Shown piece after piece: positions 51,112 to 60,400 of a stretch of DNA of 64,000 bases; within the stretch, counting starts at the first letter, position 1, and every line of letters starts with the position of its first letter. Source of the stretch: a virus; IMG/VR virus record IMGVR_UViG_3300042291_001073, positions 1 through 64,000 of that record; one strand, written 5' to 3'. Made by a program: the position numbers and the translations under genes. The notes under the pieces were generated by a model. That model did no database searches, was not told where the DNA came from, and worked only from the letters and a program-made list of their open reading frames with translations.

Positions 51112-54100
51112 TTAATCGTCGTTGTAAATGTCAGCACCGGCAACCATCCAGATATCACCGTGGTTGTCAGCATCGTCTGATTCAGTGCCTTCTTTGATCT
51201 TGATCAGTGTAACCATCTGACCCGAACCGTTGTCGTTGATGCCAATATAAGCAGTTTTGTCATCACCGCCCGAGAACCACATTTGACCTCGAAGGTTGTC
51301 ACTTGATTCACAGGTCACATAAGCATCACTGTTACTGATGTTGACCAAAGTCACTGTGTAGCCCACTGGTAGTGAGACTCGTTGCCAGTTGGGAATAATC
51401 ACAGCATAGTTGCTGTCTTCAATAAGAATATGTCTGCCACTATCTTCTGGGCGTAGTGTATAACCACCAGCACTGATCCTTACCTGTGGCACAATGGCTG
51501 TGCTAAATGTCTGACGACTACCATCAGCAAACTCAATGGCACCACCCTCATTGCTTAGGATTGTATGTGGATAGAATGTGAATTCTTCGTTAGGATAGTC
51601 AGTGTAGTAATGTTTGATGTTGTCCACCGCAGTAATACTGCTAGACTGAACTGTGGCAGTAAATGTGGTTGCTGTGTTACCACTTAGACGCCAAACTTTG
51701 ATTCTGTCATCGTTGGGTTCCACATACTTCCATATGCCCTGTTCACCAACGCCTGTGCCGTCTAATGGCAGTGTAACTATAAACGCATTGTTCGTGTCAT
51801 TATCTGGAGCATCAGTGTAGCCTACCAAGGTAAACTGATCACCGTGTATACTCAAAGCCTTGTTGCCCCAACCCTCATAGCACATTCTAGTGTCGCTTTC
51901 GTGAACACCCCACATACGCTTCCATACAACTTCGCCATCAGTGTCCAACTTGACAATCGCAACGACATCGTCATAAAAGATATCAACGTTGTAGGACTCC
52001 CAAGCAAGTAGGATTTCATCTGTGGCAGGATCAACTGCTACACTGATTTCGCTGTCTACACCACTCCAACTGCCATCACCGTCTTCAACACCAATAAACT
52101 GTTGCCATATGATGTTTAGACTAGAATCTAACTTGGTCACCAATACTTCATCAGTCTCATCTCTTCCATCGTTATACATTTCATGAACTACTACGATTGA
52201 ATCATTGGCCATTAGAGCCACTGCACCTTTGTAGGCGTTGTTCTCACCCATGTTGTTGTTGACGAACTTGCTGGCCACGATTGTGCCTGTGCTGGAAAAC
52301 TTGACTACTAGGGCTTGGTCATAGTTGACTTCATATTGTCCTTGACCCACAGCATACAAGTGTGTGCCAGCGGCATTCCACGCTACTCCACTGAATTGGT
52401 CATTGCTTGCGCCGCCAATAACTGGCGTCATGTCTGGTGTCCAAACAAATGCCTCACCACCCAAGTTCTGTTTGATGGCAAATGTTGTGCCGGTTGCAGC
52501 ATAGTCAACAGTATCATTAGTTGCTATCTGTAGGTGTGTTGTTGAATGTGTACCACTAAAGTTTAAAGTCTCTAATGCTGTACCGCTCACAGAACTGGCT
52601 GTAACAATGAGGTTGTTGGTAGATGTTGTTCCACCAGCAAAATTTGTTCCCAGAATAGTAATGACATCACCCACTACATAGTTTGTTCCAGCACTAGACC
52701 AACTGCCGGTATCAACGGCGCCGGTAGTAGCATCAAAGTATATAAAAAATACTGCTCCACTACCTGTATTGTAGTTTGTGCCTGATACCGCAGTAGCAGT
52801 AGCACTAGAGATTCCAGTGGCTGTTCCTACATTGCTTACACTGCTAATAACACCTGCTTCTACAGCATCTACTGTAATGATGATGTCGTTAGCAGGTGTT
52901 GCTCCACTAGCGTAAGTACCATCGCTTAGGGTAATACTGTCAATGTTGTAACCGCTAGAGCCAAAGAAACTAAGATCACCAACTTCATACAGTGCGTTCC
53001 CTTCAAATTCTCCAACAGTAACCACACTAGTTGATGTAGTCGCACCACCGACTGTAAGTGTAAGCGTTGTTCCTGTGGTTATTAACGATGTAATACTTGT
53101 AAGTGTGGAGTTAACGCCTACATACCAAGGAGCAAAAATACCACCGGTACCAGCAAAAGACACATCTCCAGCTGTGTATTCAGCACCCGCAGTAAATGTG
53201 GTAGTATTCTCAGCACCTGTTAAACTTGTACCTAAAATCTTAATCTTGTGTCCTGGTAGATAGTTAGTACCGCTATTAACAATACCAGCGGAGTAAGTTC
53301 CATTACCGTTGTTGATGATGTTAAACGTAGCACCACTACCTTGTTGTAATGTGCCAGTTAGACCTTCATAATAGTTTACACTCGTAACCTGTGCTTGGTC
53401 AGTGATACCAGTGCCGGTAATCCACCAGTCACCCTCACTGCTGCCGCCCGGAATACTTTCGCCTGGGAAGTGTTCAGTGTCGATGTCTGCCTTGGTAACC
53501 CATAGTTTATCTACCGCACTGCCCGCTAATGGAGTAATTGCGCCGTATTCTGCGTATTCGTTAAACTTTTCACCAACTACAGCAATCTTACCAGTTGAAC
53601 TGATGTCAATATCATAAGCGTAGATATCTCCCTCGTCTTGCAAGGTAGTTGTGCTGACCACTGTGCCTGACCCTGAATCAATGGTCAGTATCACTGTTTC
53701 TGTCCAGCCACTGTCAAGACTATCACCCATTGACGTTGGAGTTGTAACAACCACAACAATGTTGCCAGACACAGGATTGTAGGCCATTGACCTTATTTCG
53801 CACTCTGCGTTGTCATCAAAGTCTTGAACGGAGGTAGTAGTTGAAAGGCCGGTCGCACCTACACCGCTCACAATGGTAACTGTGTCCACTTCTCCAACAT
53901 AGTTAGTGCCATTGAGTATAGAGGCCACTTCTAACACTAATGTATTGCTAGCATTGCCTCCAAGATTGTCTCCGTCAATGAGTATCCTGTCACCTACTTT
54001 ATAGCCATTGCCGCCGTTGGTCACTGTGGGGGTAGCATAAGTACCGGTAGTGACAACAACAGTAAACTGTGCCCCGTCGCCACTAAATAGTTCTCGCTGC

Positions 54101-56028
54101 CATACTACTGCACCTTCTGGTGTGAATTTGTAAATGTGAGCACGATTGCCTTCCCAGTCGTCACTGCCTATAACATAGGCGAATCCTTCTGCGTCGTGAC
54201 ATACACTTTCAAACCAAATGTCACTTTCATCGTTGGGGAACAAGCCATACATTGTGGCATAACCCAACTGACGTTGTTGCAGGCGAATGTCAGCATCTGC
54301 TGGTGCTGTAAATGTGCCGTCTTTGCCAAATGTCCAAGTGTTAACCTTGCTGGATGTGCGTCTTACGCTGATACCCACTGCCTGTGTGACAATGCCAGCT
54401 GAGCCTTCTTCGGTCATGGTAATATCAGTTTGTAATGCTGTTGGACCGTTAACTGCCACTAACGTGTTGGTCAATCTACCTGGAATACGGCTTGTTGACA
54501 GTGACCAACCTTCTGCTGACCACGCTGTGGCCGCAGTATCAAACTGTGCTACAAAGCCTTGAGTAAAATAATCTTCATCGGTGTTGGGTGTGCCGTCCTC
54601 TAGGTCTGGGCCACTTGCTCCCAGTCTAACCGCGCCACCAATAAGTATCTTGTCTCCCTGCACTGATATATTATCGGCCACACCGTCAGTCCAAGGAGCA
54701 TCATTGACATCACCTGGAATTTCTTGTGAGTTGGGATTGTCAAAATAACTCTGCCATACCACAGCACCTGTGGTTTTGTTGTATCGGGCTAGAGCCAATG
54801 TGGCATTCCAATATCCTAAACTTGAATCTGCTTGACCTGCTGATTTTCTTTGATAAGTGCTGGCCAACAGGTATAAGTCGCCATCGTCACCTACCGCTGT
54901 GCTGACACCTACCCAATCACATTGTCCCGGACCAACTCTACGATCCCACACTATCGCACCCAGTGTGGTCATTTTGAATAAGAAAACAGCATTGCTTTTC
55001 TTGGAGTTGGGGCCGCCACCGCTGAAACTATCTGATTCTGCGTTGTCAACATAGTAGGTGCCAGTAACATAACTGTTGCCCACGCTGTCAAGGCTGACAT
55101 TAAAAGCACCGCCTTGAGGTGTTTCGCTGTCAAGTCTCACTGACTTTTGCCAACCTGATCCGCCTGATGCAGTGATTTTTGCCACTAATATTTCTGAATC
55201 AGTTTCTGTAGCACCGTTGACTGTGTGTTCAACTTCTGCGCCACCTACCGCAATGATGTCGTTGTTAAAATCAACTGCCACTGAAGCAATGGCTGAATAG
55301 CCGCTGTCAACAGTCAAGGACTTTTGCCAAGTGATGTCAGTGGCAGTGGGGTTCAATTTGGCCACAAACCCTGTGGTCTCGCCGCTGCTAGGAAAGAAAA
55401 AATCACCACCAATGATGATGTTGTTGTTGCTGTCAACTGCCATAGCTCTAATATTGAAATCTTCAGTAAACGCTAATTCTTCACTGAATATAACAGCGCC
55501 GGTACTACCATTGATTTTGACAATATTTTTAAGTTGTGTATCATCTGGATTCACTGCCAGTAAGATATTGTCATCACTGTCGATCACAGCATTGCTTTCT
55601 GGATAGCGGCTATTGTCAACAGCACCTATGCTCTTCTTCCAAACTAATTCGCCTGCGGATGTGAACTTGGCAACTACTACTCCATCATCGCTATAGAGTT
55701 CAATTCGACCAACAACAATGGCATTGCCCTCACTGTCGTAGTTGGTGCTGTAAACAGTTACACCCTTAAAACCTGGATCAACTTCATCGTCTTCTCTGCG
55801 TAGACGAACAAACCAACGATCCGCATCGCCCGTTTCTATTTCGATACTGCTGGTAGAAGTCAGTGATCCGCCACCACTATAGTCCAACACATTCCAACGG
55901 CTAACACCGTCACCGTATTTGGTCTGGCCAGTGTCTGTTTCTAGACCTGGTTCACCTGCGGCTAGAATTGGATTTGTTGTTGTCCAGTTTGTTGCTGTAT
56001 CTCTACGTAGTTTGATTCTTGTTGTCAT
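51112..56028 (-). CDS. Large fibre/appendage with beta-propeller (SBBP-type) repeats
   Basis: About 1638 residues from the ATG at 56026-56028, which follows a GGAGGCGGAG ribosome-binding site; the frame also holds an upstream ATG at 56049 inside the previous gene, which I consider unused. The N-terminus is the attachment module (RIKLRRDTATNWTTTNPILAAGEPGLETD). The bulk is formed of repeats with W-K/Q-x-x-[IL] and VGG/VTG strands, including an A-V-D-x-x-N-N-I-I-x-G-G pattern, as in SBBP-type beta-propellers. Two Gly/Thr-rich linker domains with GT-x-Y-x-x-GD motifs and a C-terminal beta domain follow. Probably a receptor-binding appendage. Confidence 0.86.
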   Translation of the reverse strand: MTTRIKLRRDTATNWTTTNPILAAGEPGLETDTGQTKYGDGVSRWNVLDYSGGGSLTSTSSIEIETGDADRWFVRLRREDDEVDPGFKGVTVYSTNYDSEGNAIVVGRIELYSDDGVVVAKFTSAGELVWKKSIGAVDNSRYPESNAVIDSDDNILLAVNPDDTQLKNIVKINGSTGAVIFSEELAFTEDFNIRAMAVDSNNNIIIGGDFFFPSSGETTGFVAKLNPTATDITWQKSLTVDSGYSAIASVAVDFNNDIIAVGGAEVEHTVNGATETDSEILVAKITASGGSGWQKSVRLDSETPQGGAFNVSLDSVGNSYVTGTYYVDNAESDSFSGGGPNSKKSNAVFLFKMTTLGAIVWDRRVGPGQCDWVGVSTAVGDDGDLYLLASTYQRKSAGQADSSLGYWNATLALARYNKTTGAVVWQSYFDNPNSQEIPGDVNDAPWTDGVADNISVQGDKILIGGAVRLGASGPDLEDGTPNTDEDYFTQGFVAQFDTAATAWSAEGWSLSTSRIPGRLTNTLVAVNGPTALQTDITMTEEGSAGIVTQAVGISVRRTSSKVNTWTFGKDGTFTAPADADIRLQQRQLGYATMYGLFPNDESDIWFESVCHDAEGFAYVIGSDDWEGNRAHIYKFTPEGAVVWQRELFSGDGAQFTVVVTTGTYATPTVTNGGNGYKVGDRILIDGDNLGGNASNTLVLEVASILNGTNYVGEVDTVTIVSGVGATGLSTTTSVQDFDDNAECEIRSMAYNPVSGNIVVVVTTPTSMGDSLDSGWTETVILTIDSGSGTVVSTTTLQDEGDIYAYDIDISSTGKIAVVGEKFNEYAEYGAITPLAGSAVDKLWVTKADIDTEHFPGESIPGGSSEGDWWITGTGITDQAQVTSVNYYEGLTGTLQQGSGATFNIINNGNGTYSAGIVNSGTNYLPGHKIKILGTSLTGAENTTTFTAGAEYTAGDVSFAGTGGIFAPWYVGVNSTLTSITSLITTGTTLTLTVGGATTSTSVVTVGEFEGNALYEVGDLSFFGSSGYNIDSITLSDGTYASGATPANDIIITVDAVEAGVISSVSNVGTATGISSATATAVSGTNYNTGSGAVFFIYFDATTGAVDTGSWSSAGTNYVVGDVITILGTNFAGGTTSTNNLIVTASSVSGTALETLNFSGTHSTTHLQIATNDTVDYAATGTTFAIKQNLGGEAFVWTPDMTPVIGGASNDQFSGVAWNAAGTHLYAVGQGQYEVNYDQALVVKFSSTGTIVASKFVNNNMGENNAYKGAVALMANDSIVVVHEMYNDGRDETDEVLVTKLDSSLNIIWQQFIGVEDGDGSWSGVDSEISVAVDPATDEILLAWESYNVDIFYDDVVAIVKLDTDGEVVWKRMWGVHESDTRMCYEGWGNKALSIHGDQFTLVGYTDAPDNDTNNAFIVTLPLDGTGVGEQGIWKYVEPNDDRIKVWRLSGNTATTFTATVQSSSITAVDNIKHYYTDYPNEEFTFYPHTILSNEGGAIEFADGSRQTFSTAIVPQVRISAGGYTLRPEDSGRHILIEDSNYAVIIPNWQRVSLPVGYTVTLVNISNSDAYVTCESSDNLRGQMWFSGGDDKTAYIGINDNGSGQMVTLIKIKEGTESDDADNHGDIWMVAGADIYNDD

Positions 56029-56029
56029 T

Positions 56030-56236
56030 TTATGCTCCGCCTCCACCAATGGTGTTATCTGTTAGTTCGTTGTAAACTGTAGTAGAGGAACCGCCCTCTG
56101 CCACTGAATTTGCTTGTCCTTGTATCACAGGCTGTGCTGTGCTCCATCTGTTCCCAAGCCAGACATAAACTGCTGCGTTATTGGGAATGTATTCCTGCCC
56201 CGTTGTGGGGTTTGTGGGAAATGTTATTGCTGTCAT
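56030..56236 (-). CDS. 68-residue small structural protein
   Basis: Start chosen at the ATG 56234-56236 (MTAITFPTNPTTGQEY); an upstream ATG at 56284 adds 16 residues overlapping the previous gene and lacks support. The sequence has the pattern FPTNP-x-x-G-x-x-Y...YVWLGNRW, as in small phage virion proteins, and ends in a Gly tail. The ATG lies 5 nt after a GGTAAATA box. It overlaps nothing after this start correction and ends 1 nt before the next start. Confidence 0.72.
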   Translation of the reverse strand: MTAITFPTNPTTGQEYIPNNAAVYVWLGNRWSTAQPVIQGQANSVAEGGSSTTVYNELTDNTIGGGGA

Positions 56237-56241
56237 ATCTG

Positions 56242-56249
56242 TATTTACC
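56242..56249 (-). promoter_or_regulatory. Late box 5 nt before the 68-residue gene
   Basis: GGTAAATA, then CAGAT, then the ATG at 56236. It lies over the end of the PA14/LamG gene. No Shine-Dalgarno. Confidence 0.55.
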
Positions 56250-56252
56250 CTA

Positions 56253-57470
56253 TCATAGTCCGAACCTTGCTCGTAGAGCCGCATAGTTCTGTAGTTGTTC
56301 TGCTTCAGTTAGCACTCTATTGTATAGTAGGATAACGGCAAGTTTGCCTTTGAATCCTCTACTAAAGTAACCTTTCCCCCATACATAAGGAGTAGATCCC
56401 CATGATTGATTGGTTCTGGCGGCTCCTAGTATATTCCAACCTGTGACCAAATTCCCTGCTCCTGGAATAACAGTACCGTTTAAGTAATAGTTAGTTGCTG
56501 TTGTATATGCCCAATCAGCATTGTTGCCTGGATTTTGTATACTCCATGGACTTGATCCGTCGGCATTACCAAATCGCATGGTACGGTCCGCATCAACACC
56601 TAGTCCATATGCTAGATTAGCATCACCTACATTGTAACTGAAATCAGGTTGAAATATCAGTGTACAATCTTGATAGTTCTGTGATAGGCTTGATGTTATA
56701 CAATTTGCCGAGTCGCCATCAAATATAAAGTAACTGGAAGTACCGCTGTTAGCAAATCCCACGGTCCCATTTAATGAAGCATCAGCACCTTGACCACTTA
56801 TATCAAACCATGTGGCAGATTGCGGGCTTGGATAACTGTTTATATTGCCAGCATCTAGATGAGCGATAAGGCCGTCTGTGACAATAGGTGGAGGTGGCGT
56901 ATGACCTCTCAGTGTAACACCCCCACTAGGAACAAAAAATCCCGTGGTGCTATCTACATCACGATATAAATGCGGAGTAATATCATTCCAAGTAGATCCA
57001 CTATCAGTGCTGTATTCAATCAATAGGTCGGCACCGCCACCCTCATTGCCCCATTGTACTCTTAAGGGATGATCTGTGCCCGCAGTTAATGCGATAGGAT
57101 TGCTAGTGTCGGGTATTTGATAATATGCCTTAATTAGATAATTTGGACTAGCCGATTCATCGCCCACAAATCCTTCTACAGCAAGTGAACCTAACCAAAC
57201 TAGGAGATGGTCATCAGGACTGCCTCGAATTAAATATGTGCCAGTGGTAGGTGCTCGGAAGTAGCCTAGATACTGGGCACTACACGCTGTAACATCAAAC
57301 AGACTATTAGAATTCCATCCAGATACAACACTAGTGCTAGTTGCAGTATTTGCGGCAAACCAAGTGGCATCGTAACTAAAAATACCTGTGTAAAAAGTTT
57401 GGACAAGACCTGCTACTAGACTTGGTTGCCTAGTTCTGATAGTCTGTGCTGATCTAATAGTTATTGACAT
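56253..57470 (-). CDS. PA14/GLEYA-like plus LamG-like adhesin
   Basis: A 405-residue protein. Residues 20-170 resemble PA14/GLEYA carbohydrate-binding domains (GLVQTFYTGIFSYDATWF, YLGYFRAPTTGTYLIRGSPDDHLLVWLG, NYLIKAYYQIPDT). Residues about 200-405 are a LamG/concanavalin-like sandwich (GLIAHLDAGNINSYPS, KGKLAVILLYNRVLTEAEQLQNYAALRARF). The domain pair binds glycans in other adhesins, so a sugar-binding fibre tip is likely. The ATG lies after a TAAAATA-type sequence 5 nt upstream. Confidence 0.86.
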   Translation of the reverse strand: MSITIRSAQTIRTRQPSLVAGLVQTFYTGIFSYDATWFAANTATSTSVVSGWNSNSLFDVTACSAQYLGYFRAPTTGTYLIRGSPDDHLLVWLGSLAVEGFVGDESASPNYLIKAYYQIPDTSNPIALTAGTDHPLRVQWGNEGGGADLLIEYSTDSGSTWNDITPHLYRDVDSTTGFFVPSGGVTLRGHTPPPPIVTDGLIAHLDAGNINSYPSPQSATWFDISGQGADASLNGTVGFANSGTSSYFIFDGDSANCITSSLSQNYQDCTLIFQPDFSYNVGDANLAYGLGVDADRTMRFGNADGSSPWSIQNPGNNADWAYTTATNYYLNGTVIPGAGNLVTGWNILGAARTNQSWGSTPYVWGKGYFSRGFKGKLAVILLYNRVLTEAEQLQNYAALRARFGL

Positions 57471-57487
57471 ACTTTTATTTTACCGTT

Positions 57488-60400
57488 TTAAGTAACAAGA
57501 GTTGTTCCATACAGAGGCCACCAAGATGTAACGCCGGCACCAACAAGATAAATTAATTCTGCTGTTCCCTCAGGAGCAACAGTTACCGCACCGTCAATGG
57601 CCCCATCTACAGTTAATGTACAAAGACTGGAAATACTGACAATAACTAATCGTTGTCCCGCCGTTCCGGGAGGCAATAAAACAGTATGACCATCACTGCC
57701 ACTATAACCACCAGCCATTGTACAGAACAGTAAGTTGAATGTAACATTAGTAATCGTTAGCGTAGTATTAACACCATCAAACTCGTAGGTTTCTTGTCCT
57801 GTAACTACTGTTAACACTGAAGTACCAGAACTATTTTTAATATCGCCACCTGCTGGCAATGTTAAACTACCATCTGCGGCAAAGGTCCACAACTGTGAAG
57901 TAGCACTAGTATTAACATTTGGCACATTTATGTATATTTGATCATCTGCGGCCACTTTGACATACTTGTCATCGTTGCCCAAGAATATGCTGGTCTGTGC
58001 CATATTCTCACTGATCAAATGTATGTGTCCGCTTTCACTGCCTTCAGTGGTACCGTCTGCTATATTAACATTAAGATAATTGGATCCAGAACCTGGAGCA
58101 TAAGTTCCGGTAGTAACAATAGTGACAGTAAATGTTTCTTCACCTTCGACTATGGCGTCGTCGGCTATCATTAGCATGTTGGTATTGGTATAATTAAAAC
58201 CGCCACCATCTAAAGTCCAATTAGCAGCCGCAAATGTTCCTGTTAGTACAGCAGGTGTAAAGTCTGCGGCTGTGATACCTGTACCAGTAATTATATACTC
58301 TACATCTCCTTGAAGATATTGAGAACCATTACTATCCCATAATGTTATAGAAATAACAGTACCTTCTGTGCCAGTGCTCACATAAGGGTCAGGATATGTC
58401 ACTGGATCAAGTTCGTGTAAATATTGCTGATAACCTTGATCAGTGGGGTAGTCAGCAGTCATATACGAATTATATGTCGAACGCAGAACTAGGCTAGTTG
58501 CCTGTCCCGGGCTGTTTGGAGTCAATACCAATGTACTTGTTGTATCTACAATGGTAGCACCGTTTGGCAATGTTAACCCACCGTCAGCGGCAAATGTCCA
58601 AGTATTAATTGCTGTTGATGTGCTGGCAGTTTCAATGTAGACATTAGGATCACTGTTGTTGCCTAGGATTGTACTTGCGGTGCTTAATGTTAAGACGCCA
58701 TCTGTACCAAAGGTCCAAGTGCTGGTTGTAGCAGTTGAATAAGTTCCAACAACTACGGTACCGCTGTGATCAACTTTGACAAACTGGTCATCATTGCCTA
58801 GATATAGATCAGTGTCGCCGCCGCCTGATGTCAAGTGTATGTGATTACCATCCTGGACTGTGGGATAAATCAGCAATGCTTGAGTAGAACTAGATGCACC
58901 TGCGGGTTCAAGTCTAATGGCTTCCATGCCGTCTGATATGGTGCTATTGTTTGGCAGTGTGAATGTACCGTCGCCTTTGAACTCCCACTTGTTCTCATCA
59001 CCGTCATCAAATGCTGTGATAGACACGCCAGTTCTTGCGGAGTCTTGCCACTCGACACTAATTTGTGCTCGTTCAACATCATCTGGGGTTTCTGTGTCAC
59101 CAGTATAAGCACGAATTAATTCTACTGTTTGATCTTCAGGAATTCTGGTCCAACGTATTGAAGTTGTGCCATCGTTACAGTCTTGTACAAATCTACCACC
59201 GTTGACGCCTGTTTTAATATCACCATCTGCGGTTAAGTTTCCGCTGGCATCTAATACAACTTCGTAAACACCGTTGACTAATCTATCACCTAGTGCGGCA
59301 CTACCAGTGACTTCTGCACCGTTGATCAACAATGTACCAGTGTTGCTGATAGTCAATGTATTGTCGTTGATGTTAATGGTGCTACCATCAATGGTGATTT
59401 CGTCTAGGTATGTGCTAGGCTGCGGAACAACTACAGGACTAGCATCAACCCATTGACCGTTGTACTTAATGTATGTGCGGCCGTCTATGCTGTTGTACCA
59501 TAGTTGTCCGTCGACTCTTGTAGGTGCTGTGCTGGTAGTTGCTATACGGATAACAGAACCGTTGATATCTTGTATGTCGTCTGGAACTGTTAGGTTACCA
59601 TCTGTGCCAAATTCCCAAACGTTCTCTGCTGTTGGCCCGGCAACTATCCCTGTCACTATTTGTACGGTGCCAGAGGTTGCCGCAATTGGACTGTTGACCA
59701 CTATTGCCGCAATAAATGTTGCGTCTTCAGGATCGTCTATCCATTGTATACCAGCGTACCCACCTTGGCCTTGACTACTAACAGCTACACTTGTACCAGT
59801 GCTTCCTACAATACCATCTGTACCTAAAATATTTCCAATACGAGTATTACCACTTGGCAATGTTAACGTACCATCTGCGCCAAACGTCCAACCGTGAGCA
59901 GTCTCACCACTGTAGGTATATATTTGAACATCTTTGTCAACAGCACCGTCTATGAGAAATGCATCTGTTCCGTCAGCGGTGGCAATTGTGGTGCCTTGTG
60001 GGAATGTTAATGCACCACTGTTGTTAAATGTCCATGTGTTTGCATTAGTGACTACTGTGATATCACTGTTATTGCTAACAGATATCTGAGAAGCAGTGAA
60101 TACAAAGTTAGCTGTGTTGGCATTTCCACCTGCTTCACCGCGTTCACCTTGACTACCTGTATAACCAGTATTGCCTAGGCTACCAGAATAACCTGCTTCG
60201 CCTTGACTACCAGTATAACCTGCACCTGCACTACCTGTATAACCTAGGCTACCAGAATAACCTGCTTCGCCTTGACTGCCAGTGTATCCTTGGAAACCTC
60301 GGCTACCGGTACTACCCACATAACCAACATCGCCTTGTGATCCTGTGTAGCCTAGTTCGCCTTGTGATCCAGAATAGCCAATATCACCTTGACTTCCAAC

